From: Phytophthora colocasiae
Taxonomy: Eukaryota; Oomycota; Peronosporomycetes; Peronosporales; Peronosporaceae
Length of the DNA: 64,000 nucleotides
Assembly: GCA_018806915.1 (NCBI GenBank)
Contig: JAGKQI010000094.1
Span: 620,001-684,000 of the forward strand
Direction: 5' to 3'
This document shows positions 49,519 to 58,283 of this stretch, one piece after another; within the stretch, counting starts at the first letter, position 1; every line of letters starts with the position of its first letter. The notes under the pieces are model-generated. The model was not told the origin of the DNA. It did no database searches and worked only from the letters and a program-made list of their open reading frames with translations. The position numbers and the translations under genes are program-made.

Positions 49519-50733
49519 ATGGAGAACGACTCGGCTGAGGAAATCATGGAATGGTGCCTATGGATGGTACGCTCGTCTACCGTGCTGGTGTGGCACCTCG
49601 TTCGCTACCACTGGTTAGGATTGCTGTGGGCGCTCGGGGGTGTGCTCCTCTGGTTGATTACCAAGCCCCTTTGGAACATAGTGGCGCGGTTGGGATGGAC
49701 GGCTTTCTGTTTCTCGTACAAGTGGGCCGATATCGCCAAGGAAAGCATCAAGAGCTACCGTCGGGTTGTTAGTCGGAGCGTGCTTCTTCACAACTCTCCG
49801 TCCGAGCGCCGGTGGAAAATGTACGAAGCATTGTGGCTGGTACCATTGACTATACTGGAAGTTAGAGATGAGCATCTGCACGGCCTGGGGCGCCTGCTGT
49901 ACAAGTGGTTGGAGGCTTTCCATGCCCTGTGGTGCGTGTTCGTACCGGACGTCTTGGAACTAGGCTGCCGTTCCTCCGTGAAATATTGGAACGGTTCGCA
50001 AGTGGAGTGCCGGAGAACGGTTGATAGAGCGTGCTGTGCCGGTCGTGGTTTCTGGGCTTTTACGTCGCTGACGCTATACGCTGTATTCTACACGGTTGTG
50101 TACGTATACGAACTGTTGGAGTGGGCCTGTTATGGAGTGTCGGGGGTCGGAGTGCTCCTAACCGTCCTGAACTACGCCTTGGCGGACGGTGGCTTAGCGT
50201 CCAAGGACGGGTTTGTGTTCGACTATGATACAATAAGAGTGAGCGGTGCTGTCGTCGTCGTGGGTTTGGCGAGCAGAGCTCTCCGTTATTATGAAGCGTC
50301 TTCAGGAGGCCTGACGCCTTTTGAAATGGCTGGAGACCGTTACGCCCGGTGGGTTAAAGATCTGAAGGATCAAGAGCAAGCCGAGCGTCTGAATGAAGCG
50401 TTCTGGCGTCAAGACGGTTGCGTAGGGCCTAAACCCCACGTGAATATCGGTCGGAGGTGGGAAGCCGAGAGACAGGAGCTGAAGGAACAAGTGCAAAGGG
50501 ACGAGCTCACTGCTGCTGCTCGAGAGCGAGCCGCTCGACGTGGGCGTCGAGTTTCAGTCGGGGAGGATGTCCCGAGTGAGAACGGTGGCCACCGTCTCGG
50601 TCCCGACCGTTCCCCCTCTGAAACCCGATCCACGACCCGTCGCATTGCGGAAGACCATATGTATGGCGAGGAGTTGTTCGAGCCGGCCCCGGTCGCTGCC
50701 AGCACGAGGGTGAGTGCGCGCCGCTATTGCTAA
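49519..50733 (+). CDS. Sense membrane-protein ORF of Gypsy D (env position)
   Basis: 404 codons, starting MENDSAEEIMEWCLWMVRSS. Two strongly hydrophobic regions, residues about 20-65 (WLGLLWALGGVLLWLI) and about 178-222 (FTSLTLYAVFYTVVYVYELL), and a weaker one near 240 (VSGAVVVVGLASRALRYY) predict a multi-spanning membrane protein. A charged helical segment rich in Glu/Arg follows, and the last 50-odd residues are encoded inside the 3' LTR. There is no typical N-terminal signal peptide, and I see no fusion peptide or furin site. The position 3' of pol is that of env genes, but similarity to any envelope protein is not evident. Function unknown. Confidence 0.7.
   Translation: MENDSAEEIMEWCLWMVRSSTVLVWHLVRYHWLGLLWALGGVLLWLITKPLWNIVARLGWTAFCFSYKWADIAKESIKSYRRVVSRSVLLHNSPSERRWKMYEALWLVPLTILEVRDEHLHGLGRLLYKWLEAFHALWCVFVPDVLELGCRSSVKYWNGSQVECRRTVDRACCAGRGFWAFTSLTLYAVFYTVVYVYELLEWACYGVSGVGVLLTVLNYALADGGLASKDGFVFDYDTIRVSGAVVVVGLASRALRYYEASSGGLTPFEMAGDRYARWVKDLKDQEQAERLNEAFWRQDGCVGPKPHVNIGRRWEAERQELKEQVQRDELTAAARERAARRGRRVSVGEDVPSENGGHRLGPDRSPSETRSTTRRIAEDHMYGEELFEPAPVAASTRVSARRYC
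50560..50567 (+). other. Polypurine tract of Gypsy D
   Basis: GGGGAGGA lies directly before the 3' LTR. It is the expected primer for plus-strand DNA synthesis, and it sits within the membrane-protein ORF. Confidence 0.65.
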
Positions 50734-51138
50734 GGAAACGAGGTCTGCGCAGCCAAGAAAGAGCGTGGAGCGTGCGCCAGGTTGCGTGTGAGCTGATGCC
50801 AAGGACGGAAGACACGGACTAGAGCTACGCTGGGCTTAACAGCGCCCCGAGTATGCGTGAGGAAGGGGTGAGTGGTACCGTCGAGGAGGTACGGACCCGG
50901 GAAGGACAAGGAAGAGGACTCTGGCGGACGTGAGACGTTGGAAAACAGTGAAGGAAGGGCGTGCTGGTGGAGGTCAGTCGTGAATTTACCTTGGGCACCG
51001 CAGCACAAGCCCCAAGTCAAAGAATAATCGCTTTTTATATTTTTCTTTACTTTTTGTGGTGCGCTTTTATAGCTCTACCGTTCCGTTCTACTTGTAACCC
51101 GCAGCGTCTACCGTCCCGCCCAAGACCGACTCGCGACA
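50568..51138 (+). repeat. Gypsy D 3' LTR (571 bp)
   Basis: Matches the 5' LTR except for the absence of six bases near its start (GGCACG or an equivalent shift), and substitutions I noticed in AAGGAC(T/G)GAAG, GCAGC(A/G)TC and CCCGC(TT/CC). Confidence 0.9.
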
Positions 51139-51500
51139 CATCTTCCAGCTGCACGTATGATACCAGCGCATAATAGAGCAACGAGTTGGCTGCAGTGTTC
51201 TTGCCTCCTTGTCCGACACGTCCCCAGTCACTTAAATCAGTGACGTTGAGAAGAGGTTGACCTTGGCGAGAGTGAACTCGAAACCGCGCTGTACCTGATC
51301 CCATACCGTTCGAGAGCATCATAGCCAGCAAGGGCGATGATCGTCCACAGATGATACGTGTTGGAGTTCGTGCTTCCTGATATCCAAGTCCAAGAGGAGT
51401 TCCAGCATACGGGCGAAGAACAGGTACTTCTATACGGTAGTAGTACGCTATATGAGGCCCCGCAAAACAAACTGATGCTATCGCATTTAAATACGAATCG
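51139..51500 (-). pseudogene. Six-hairpin glycosidase-like relic, upstream piece
   Basis: The minus strand gives, in two frames, SWTWISGSTNSNTYHLWTII then ALAGYDALERYG, and LLNVTDLSDWGRVGQGGKNT then AANSLLYYALVSYVQLED. The GQGGKNTAANxLLYxAL pattern resembles the six-hairpin catalytic domain of GH78-type alpha-L-rhamnosidases, but I cannot exclude another (alpha/alpha)6 family. Internal frameshifts show it was already damaged or has decayed since. The Gypsy D insertion lies after the GAA GAT codons. Confidence 0.45.
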
Positions 51501-51800
51501 CGACTAAGCACACTACTCGATAGAGCCGCGTCTTGTGCTTATTTTAAGCCCTAGTACGTCTCGAGATATTCAATAGCCGATCAGTAGTGTTCATCTAAAA
51601 AATATGTCTCCATTTTCAAGACCCCAAAATCTCGACATGTTTAGGAGAGCTGACGAGTCAATATTGCTCGGTTTTTAATGTATTGTATACCGCATCGCTC
51701 ATGTCCTAACCGAACGGCAGTATGCAGTGAAAAGGGTAGTGTACTGATACAGCAGGTTATAATTAGCATTAAAATACTACATTTTAAACCAAAAAAATAT

Positions 51801-51863
51801 GGACACGACGGGAATCGAACCCGTGTCCATCCGCACAAACCGCGGTGCTTGAGCTACGTGTCC
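51801..51863 (-). other. tRNA-like sequence with truncated D-arm
   Basis: On the minus strand GGACACG ... CGTGTCC forms a perfect 7-bp acceptor stem, and ACGGG-TTCGATT-CCCGT a perfect T-arm. The total length is only 63 nt and the D-arm is incomplete. The anticodon stem CCGC/GCGG would leave a loop without the conserved T33, so an identity cannot be assigned safely. A run of seven T follows on the transcribed strand (51797-51791), as at a polymerase III terminator. Probably a tRNA pseudogene. Confidence 0.55.
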
Positions 51864-52145
51864 AAGCTCGGATTCTGCGTAGGAAATGACCTCTTGCGTC
51901 CAGTGACCAGAGAAATCGTCCCACAGAAGTAGTAGCTTCTCACCAAAGTTTGTCCGTTCAGCGAAATGAAACTTCAAGAACTTCAGTGAGATCTTGCTAT
52001 TCCACCACGCCGTTGAGTTGCCGTAAATTTGGCAACGATGGTGCACCTGCAGTTTGCTTAGTTTCTTCCACAGAACCCGCCCAAATGAAATGCGCTTGTA
52101 GTGTTTCGACTTTCGTCCTGCTCCGGTGGTGCACTGCCGTCCCAT
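51864..52145 (-). pseudogene. Pogo/Tigger-type transposase fragment
   Basis: The minus strand starts MGRQCTTGAGRKSKHYKRIS and reads LWKKLSKLQVHHRCQIYGNS, ISLKFLKFHFAERTNFGEK and LLLLWDDFSGHWTQEVISYA. The last segment carries the second catalytic Asp of DDE_1 transposases. The first and third catalytic parts are missing, and the frame then runs into the tRNA-like sequence. Confidence 0.6.
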
Positions 52146-52565
52146 TGTCGAAATTTGAAATGAAGTGAACTACGTTTTAGTTGTCTGGTATAGCATTTTA
52201 GTGCGGGCAGGATGCAACGCCATATGCAAATTTCGTTGTATGTGATTGGCGAATATTCACGTTCGCTTACGACAAAAGTTCGGTTAGGACATGAGCGATG
52301 CGGTATTATATATTGCTGGAGCTAAAACACTCTAATTGATGGAAAGAACGTGTGAATAGCAGGTTAATTAGAGTACTTGATAACTGGAGTAGGTAGTTCG
52401 GAAACATAACACAAATACATGAATTCGCTTTGTATGTTTTCTAAACTGTTTTCACAGAACAAATGCAATTCAAATGCAGTGCAAGTTTTACATGTATTTC
52501 AGTCGGGCATCGAAATGCGGTAATTGAAGTCTTCCTCCCTCTACACTCAAAGCTTGATAGTTGCC

Positions 52566-53768
52566 CTAGTCAAAGTAGGACTGTAGCGTGCCGGTGCGGC
52601 GCACGTCACACGTGGCGCAGTGGAAGGAGCCACCGAAAGGCATGAAGTTGCGGAATGGCACCGGGATCACTTCGAAGCCCCAGTCTTTGAAGCACTGTTG
52701 GGCCTTTTTCTCATGCGCCTCCACGACGACAGTACCTGGACGCACTACCAGGACATTGCACGTCGCAGTCCACGGACTCGTGAAGAACAGTGGGTGGTCC
52801 TTGGACAGCTCCGGCTCGGGCGCAACGAACACTTCCCAGCCCTTGAACATTTCTGGCAAACAGTACTGGTACTCCTTGTTCTTGTACGAGTACGTCTTGA
52901 CGGGTCTTCCGGTGATGCACGGACGGAAGGGATTCGCTAGTAGCTTACCGGGCATCAGCGGGACAAACGTGCCGTCAATGTGCATGGCGTTGCGGTCCTG
53001 GAAGTCTAGCACATGCACCCGGTAGTCGTCACCAAGGTGACGACGCACCCACTCGATACCGAACTGGTTGGTCACTTGACTCTGCTGCGTGAAGATATCT
53101 CGACCCATCCGTGTGAACTCGGCAGCATCGAAAGTCGGTTCAAACTCAGTGACAACGGAGTTGAACACGCCACTTTCAGCTTTCCAGTCGTCATTGTAGA
53201 GCTCGTCACTCATCTGAGGCTTAGGTGCAGCCGTCCACTTGCCTCCCTTTTGGAAATACTCCTTAATGAGTTTGCGGTACGGACGGAACTCAAAGTATCG
53301 CGAACGCCAGGCCATGGGAGCCTCAATGATCTCATTGCCAAAGACAATGAGCACGTCACGTGGCATGGCCGCGTACAGCTGCGAGCGACTGGTAAAGTCA
53401 GGTGTCTCCACTGGTTGATTGAACTCGTTCTTGCCTGCTTCGGGGCGACGGACAATCACTCCTTCCCCTTCCAGCACTTGTGCAAGGTAGTCAAGTTCCT
53501 TGGCAGCGCCTTCCATCAGGTCCTTGGGGAAGGGTTGACCAGCCTTGGTCTTGTACATATCCCAGTGTTTGTTGGGCCACACAGCCTTGCCAGCCACGTG
53601 CCATTCGGGGATCGTAGCGCCCTCCACTCGACCCACAATCACTTCTTCCAGTGGGTCCCATTCATTGTGCGAGTTGATAATGGGCGTACCAGTGGCAGTA
53701 GCAGCAAAGCTTCGTGAGGTCGAAGCTTTAAGCAATTGACTGCGGACAACGTTGATAGAGCGAAGCAT
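52566..53768 (-). CDS. GATM: Glycine amidinotransferase, mitochondrial
   Basis: L-arginine:glycine amidinotransferase (EC 2.1.4.1) moves the amidino group from arginine to glycine, giving guanidinoacetate and ornithine. 400 aa, close to the animal enzyme. Catalytic residues by family alignment are Asp214 (TFDAAEF), His263 (NAMHIDGTF) and Cys384 (GGSFHCATCDVRR). Residues 1-25 (MLRSINVVRSQLLKASTSRS) are basic and Ser-rich, without acids, typical of a mitochondrial presequence. A longer in-frame start at 53915 was rejected because the added residues lack family character. No introns. A divergent neighbour starts 650 bp upstream. In oomycetes the product's use is unclear; bacterial relatives serve in natural-product pathways. 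Confidence 0.93.
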   Translation of the reverse strand: MLRSINVVRSQLLKASTSRSFAATATGTPIINSHNEWDPLEEVIVGRVEGATIPEWHVAGKAVWPNKHWDMYKTKAGQPFPKDLMEGAAKELDYLAQVLEGEGVIVRRPEAGKNEFNQPVETPDFTSRSQLYAAMPRDVLIVFGNEIIEAPMAWRSRYFEFRPYRKLIKEYFQKGGKWTAAPKPQMSDELYNDDWKAESGVFNSVVTEFEPTFDAAEFTRMGRDIFTQQSQVTNQFGIEWVRRHLGDDYRVHVLDFQDRNAMHIDGTFVPLMPGKLLANPFRPCITGRPVKTYSYKNKEYQYCLPEMFKGWEVFVAPEPELSKDHPLFFTSPWTATCNVLVVRPGTVVVEAHEKKAQQCFKDWGFEVIPVPFRNFMPFGGSFHCATCDVRRTGTLQSYFD

Positions 53769-54417
53769 TGGAGAGAAGAAGAGGGGTAGGAACGAGGACT
53801 TTAGGAGGATCCAGCTACTTGAGTTATGACACAATGCAAAGGCATTGCGCTGGCACGTACTTGGCCTTTCATTTGCCACGTCGATCTTCAAGGGTAACGG
53901 CAAAGATACGCGCACGCATCACCCAAAAGATTCCATTTAACCGGTAGAATATCGGTTATACAGTGTTGATGCATTTTGACGGTCGCTTGGCATAACCCAA
54001 TGGGATCATCAGACTAGCTAGCTTGTCATCTATGGCAACACCATATCGTTTGCTGTTGTAATATTCACACTTAAGAGCGTTGCTTGGACTCCACTTTGTC
54101 TGGGGCGCTTAATCATCTTTGACACGCAAGATCTTAACCGCTTTTTACTCGGTTTATCACCAGTATACCGGTTTAATTTTAATTTTTTTTGAAGTTATGC
54201 TCTCCGTTATTTGGCGACTCCAAGCGCGCTCGGCACCTGCTTCTCTAGGGCATTTCCAGCAACTCCCAGCGCCTTCGGTCGTCCAGTACGACAATTTCCT
54301 GTGTTTCCACGCTCTTTTGCACTCGTATGTGTCTTTTTTTTTCTCTGAAATGTCGTCTAGAAGCTCTGAAATCATCTAAAGTGTCTGTTATTCTCTCCAT
54401 CTAGAAGACTTTTAATT
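53769..54417. promoter_or_regulatory. Divergent promoter region, GATM and ILRUN-like gene
   Basis: 650 bp between two start codons pointing away from each other. Contains a CAATGC-AAAG-GCATTG inverted repeat (53832-53847), an AACCG/CGGTT pair near 53940-53957 and T-rich stretches near 54180. No certain Inr or TATA element was identified. No gene. Confidence 0.45.
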
Positions 54418-55235
54418 ATGGCCGACGACCTACTGCAGATGTTCCAAAGCATCACCACCAGCGACCACGACGAGCTGGTGGACCAATTCGCTCATCTACT
54501 GCAGCTGGACGTGCAGACAGCCACGTTCTTCCTCGAGTCATGCAACTGGAACGTGGAGACGGCGGCTAATAACTATTTGGCTACGATGGAAGCGACAAAC
54601 GGAGCCAGTGTCAACCCTATGGAGGGGATGGATATGGGCAATGACATGGACATGGAGGATGAAGGAGATGTAGCCAATAGACAGCAGCACCAGCAGCCCA
54701 ACTCTGCGTCGTTCCAGGCGCAATTCATCAGTGACTTGTCAGCTTCAGCGAACACGCTCTTCGCCCCCGAGGCTCCCGTGAACATGGTATAAAATGATGG
54801 GCGGTGACTACACATTGGTATTTGGATGCTAATTTCTCTGTTTTATTGGATATATAGCAATGGACTTTTGTGAACACAGGCAGTGAGCCTTGGCCGGAAG
54901 GCACGCGTCTACTGTTTGCGCACGGTTCGAGCTTCCAGGGGCCTGAACAAATTGCGGTAGCGGCACCAGCAGGACAGCGGATAGACATACATGCATCGCT
55001 GTGCACGCCAGCGGAGCCCGGTTCGTACGCAGGTAGCTGGAGGCTGCACTGCTCTAGCGGATTCTTCGGTGACCCAGTATGGGTCGTCATAAACGTAGGC
55101 ACGCCCGAGGCTGTGGCGGCGGTCGCAATGCAGCAACAGGCTGCTGCAGCTGCAGGAGCTGATCCGACCAAGCTCCAGTTTACGGAAGGCGACCGGCAGC
55201 CCTCGTCTACTGTTGTGGAGGATATGGATCTGTAG
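54418..55235 (+). CDS. ILRUN/C6orf106-like protein: UBA-like plus NBR1 FW domain
   Basis: Two exons, 54418-54786 and 54858-55235, with a 71-nt GT-AG intron in phase 0; about 248 aa. Residues 1-55 are a UBA-like helical bundle (LLQMFQSITTSDHDELVDQF, TATFFLESCNWNVETAANNY). A linker rich in Met/Asp/Gln follows. The second exon is an NBR1-type FW beta-sandwich (WTFVNTGSEPWPEGTRLLFA, GSYAGSWRLHCSSGFFGDPV, WVVINV). The Ala/Gln-rich tail ends in VVEDMDL. In animals ILRUN inhibits CBP/p300-dependent transcription, and FW domains in NBR1 act in selective autophagy. The role in oomycetes is not known to me. Confidence 0.85.
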
Positions 55236-55659
55236 TGACAGTTGCCTATACCGATGAAGGACTTCAGCCCTGTGTCTTTCGTGGTCAAAGAAGAGCTACC
55301 GAGAGCGACAAGCGCGAAAGCAAAGAGAAAGGAGCCACGCTAGCTCATTTTGAATGGGACTGGTGGGAGAGTGAGTGAAAATATATACCATCTTTCAACG
55401 AGGACTATGGAGCAAAGCGTTAAAAGTTTTTTGTTTTTGTTTTTCCTGCTTTGTTTTCCTTAGGTCTCCACCGCGTGTTGCGTCTCATCCAACTGCGTGG
55501 CATCACCAACCAACGCATCTCCCATTCGACGCCTCCACCCTGTTGCCTTACCTTGCTCAGGCTGTCTGAAACGTCGGACACGACACGCGTGTAGTGCGAT
55601 GTGACGTGAGGGATGGTGCAGCCGCGACACGAAAGCCTTCAACTGTACAAAATACCATT
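55236..55659. other. Convergent 3' flank between ILRUN-like and HECT genes
   Basis: Both neighbouring genes end here, so this is shared 3' flanking sequence. No gene or clear terminator motif seen. Confidence 0.5.
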
Positions 55660-57735
55660 TTACTCGTCCGTGAACCCCGTGACTTCCATATTTATCACCA
55701 GCGACAGCACGTCCTCCAGCTCCTTCTTCGACTTGTACAGCGGCAGATCGATACGGTTGAAGCAAGTGTGAGCGCGTGGGTAGGCGTTGTCCGGGAAGGG
55801 CACGGCCTTCAGCGTGAAGTGACAGATACGACCGTCGTAACTCGTGAGGGCCTTAAAACCCTGCACGGGGACGCGCGAAGAACCTGTAGTGAACTGCAGC
55901 AGACGCGCTCGTTCTTCATCGGAGAACGCTTCCACGATCTCCCAGAACCACGTTAACAGCTCCTCAGGAAGCTCGTCCGATACCTGCGTATGAGCCTTCC
56001 AGTCGTCCACGTCAATCGACGGCACACCACACAGCACCAGCTCCAGCTCCTGGTAGTCAAACACAAGAATGAGCTCCTGAGGGATCACCTCGAAGACGCC
56101 AGCCATGAGGTGTTGTAGTTGCTCAGCGTACGAGTCCAGCATGATGTAGCGGAGACGCAAGTAAATGTACTCCTGCTTGTTTTCATCCGTCAGCTCAATG
56201 TCCTTTCCGCCTTCCTTCAGCTCAATCGTTTCCACTTCTCCATTCAATTTGCGGTTCGTAACCGTAAAGTCCAGTCCTAGCGCATCCACGCCATCGTTTT
56301 CCTTCATCCACTTGAGCGAGTTATACACCTCCTGATCAAAAAACTCCAAGTCACTGAACGAAATTGGGACACCAAGCAGGTGCTTCAGCACTGGCAGCGC
56401 CAAATGAGCCTTCATCAGCTGGCCCTCCAACAGAGCACGACCCAGTAATCGACCTGCACCACGGAAGTACAACAGATGATCGGCCGAGGCTTCCACAGAG
56501 TTCGGATTAATAACGTAAGCAAGAGAGTCCACGTGCGCACACATGAAGAGACCAATAGTCTCATCGAAAAGACGTTCCGTGACAAGCGAGAACCACTCAC
56601 GTTCCAAGCCACCTGCATCAATAGCCACTTCACCAATGAACTCAATACGAAGCGGCATGTGAATGTGCTCCATCTGCACACCGAGAAGCTGTTCCATGGA
56701 CTCGACCAAAATGTTTTCACGATGCACGCGCATCTTCAAGTGTCCATCCTCCCAGGGCTTAATGAGTGCCGACGTCTGCTCCAGGAACCACGCGTACTTG
56801 TCCTTGAACGGTAGAGCTGCCACCTGTTCCAGAATCTCCAGGTCCTGCTCCGAAATCTCATAACCACGGGACGCCACACGGGCGTCGACTTCACGGTATT
56901 CCTTAAAGGTCATTCGACCTTCAGGGTGTCTGGGAGTCTGCGCCAGTTGCGAGACAAAAGCCAGAGACGGTTGGTGCACGAGTTCCTTGTCCGGGTCGGT
57001 CGTAGAAGCAGTGGAGGTCGTCGAAGCGGCCGTAGTCGATCCAGCGCCCTTCGGCGACAACATGTCTGCATCCGTAGCTGGAATGTCGATGCGGATCTTG
57101 TCGTTTCCGTCTTCTCCTGCCTCATTCTTGTCCTTCGGCTTGGCATTTCCCAGTGGGAAAGGCAGTTCTCGTTTGGCCCAGTAGCGCTTGCCGTCGATGC
57201 CGACCTTGCGCACCCAATCCTGTCTGTTCCTCGCTCCTCTTTGGCGAGAGTTGAGCATATTCAGACGTCGAATAGCAAAGGACCTCGTACGGTTAAAGCT
57301 CTTCTCCCTCGGAATGTCCGTGTCCACCGCCACAGGACCAGTTCCCACAGGTCGAGCAGGGGAATTCAACCCTAAACTGAAACCTCGTTCTGTGCCACAA
57401 AGTACACAGCTCTTGGCTGAGCTTTTGTTATGGAAGTCACAGACCTCGCACTGCCACTGAGTAGACACTTCGTCGTTCGATTCCTGTACGTCCTGACGGG
57501 TCATGGGCTGTCCGTCTTCCGTGTACTGGCCGCCCAGCAGCGGCTGTTGCAGGTTCTCGTCGAAGCGCGCGCGTCGGCAGCAGTAGTACACGATAATAAT
57601 GACCAATAGGCCGCCCGTCACGTAGGCCAGCCAAGTGGGCAGCGATCCGTTAGCCGCTTCAGCCGTCTGCACTTGCACGGCCGCCACCACAAACGGGAGC
57701 AACAGACTCGACGGAACGCGCATCTTTTTTCCCAA
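55660..57735 (-). CDS. Membrane-anchored HECT E3 ubiquitin ligase with RanBP2 zinc finger
   Basis: 691 aa, no introns. Residues 5-28 look like a cleavable signal (MRVPSSLLLPFVVAAVQVQT), and 35-53 are a transmembrane helix (WLAYVTGGLLVIIIVYYC). A RanBP2/NZF-type finger follows (W94, C96, C99, N103, C110, C113), which often binds ubiquitin. A basic Arg-rich stretch lies at about 150-195. The HECT domain fills about 330-691, with the catalytic Cys658 in AHTCFNRIDLP, 33 residues from the end as usual. AGGLEREWF and YFRGAGRLLGRAL are typical N-lobe motifs. It should transfer ubiquitin to substrates at an endomembrane, with its catalytic part in the cytosol. The second ATG (57723) is an equally good start. 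Confidence 0.9.
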   Translation of the reverse strand: MGKKMRVPSSLLLPFVVAAVQVQTAEAANGSLPTWLAYVTGGLLVIIIVYYCCRRARFDENLQQPLLGGQYTEDGQPMTRQDVQESNDEVSTQWQCEVCDFHNKSSAKSCVLCGTERGFSLGLNSPARPVGTGPVAVDTDIPREKSFNRTRSFAIRRLNMLNSRQRGARNRQDWVRKVGIDGKRYWAKRELPFPLGNAKPKDKNEAGEDGNDKIRIDIPATDADMLSPKGAGSTTAASTTSTASTTDPDKELVHQPSLAFVSQLAQTPRHPEGRMTFKEYREVDARVASRGYEISEQDLEILEQVAALPFKDKYAWFLEQTSALIKPWEDGHLKMRVHRENILVESMEQLLGVQMEHIHMPLRIEFIGEVAIDAGGLEREWFSLVTERLFDETIGLFMCAHVDSLAYVINPNSVEASADHLLYFRGAGRLLGRALLEGQLMKAHLALPVLKHLLGVPISFSDLEFFDQEVYNSLKWMKENDGVDALGLDFTVTNRKLNGEVETIELKEGGKDIELTDENKQEYIYLRLRYIMLDSYAEQLQHLMAGVFEVIPQELILVFDYQELELVLCGVPSIDVDDWKAHTQVSDELPEELLTWFWEIVEAFSDEERARLLQFTTGSSRVPVQGFKALTSYDGRICHFTLKAVPFPDNAYPRAHTCFNRIDLPLYKSKKELEDVLSLVINMEVTGFTDE

Positions 57736-58283
57736 GTGCTTTGTCTCCCCCTTTTCGTGTCTGTAAGAGGCCGCTGCTTGTCTTCAATCGAATGCCGTAA
57801 GCCTCGCGAGATCTCGAGCCGCCGCCTTCTTGCTGGGGCCAAGTCGTCGTTTGGAAAGCGAGGGAACGCTGGGCTCGGTTGAGGGGTAGGGGTTCTAGCT
57901 GAAACATGAAAAAAGTGACTGGCACTCACTATACCGGGAGAGACAGATGTGACTTGTACATGTATGACGGCCGGCAGCTCCTGCCGTCTCGGTTGATGCG
58001 GACCGTGAGGATGCTGTGACTCAGATTGAATACATGCAGGGCCAATGAAGAGGGCCATTATTGACTCTACAGTAGAGAGGAAGGCCTTGCCTTAATGCTT
58101 TCAACTTGTACATATTGGCCATTGCTAATCGATATGACTGCTGGATCTTTTTCACTCTATCAATCAATACGGCGACTTCTAAAGAAAGAGGTCCTTTCAA
58201 TTTCGAAGTTACAAACGCCCTAAAAGGTTGAACTGTGTTCCATCACTTCATAACTGAAATGACGGTTAAATAACGTCGTGTTT
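57736..58283. other. Upstream region of the HECT gene
   Basis: Contains the presumed promoter of the HECT gene and, at its right end, the 3' flank of the protease gene. No coding region or distinct motif recognised. Confidence 0.45.

Larger units (their letters stand above)
38382..51138 (+). mobile_element. Gypsy D: 12.8-kb Ty3/Gypsy element, apparently intact, with two extra ORFs
   Basis: LTRs at 38382-38958 and 50568-51138 start TGTCCCGAGT and end TCGCGACA. A 4-bp duplication CATC lies at 38378-38381 and 51139-51142, and removing the element plus one CATC joins an interrupted host frame. Order: LTR, primer binding site, gag, UGA, pol (PR-RT-RH-IN), antisense ORF, sense membrane ORF, polypurine tract, LTR. 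I noticed only four substitutions and one 6-bp indel between the LTRs, so the insertion is young. The size recalls large Gypsy families of Phytophthora infestans, but I cannot assign a named family. Confidence 0.92.
51687..52306 (-). mobile_element. Pogo-type deletion derivative with 29-bp TIRs
   Basis: Perfect terminal inverted repeats of 29 bp (51687-51715 and 52278-52306), starting ATACCGCATCGCTCATGTCC. Inside is a fragment of a pogo/Tigger-type transposase on the minus strand and a truncated tRNA-like sequence. Flanks show TATTG-like similarity but no clean target duplication. Confidence 0.75.

Noticed and set aside
49519..50733. Calling the membrane ORF a retroviral envelope
   Set aside because: Position fits, but no signal peptide, cleavage site or fusion peptide is visible and no envelope family is recognised; kept as a membrane protein of unknown function.
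51801..51863. Functional tRNA gene
   Set aside because: Acceptor and T stems are perfect, but the D-arm is truncated (63 nt in total) and the anticodon loop lacks T33, so it is treated as a tRNA-like pseudogene.
53013..53717. Long open frame (234 codons) on the plus strand
   Set aside because: Lies entirely antisense to glycine amidinotransferase, whose catalytic residues and targeting sequence are clear; typical codon shadow.
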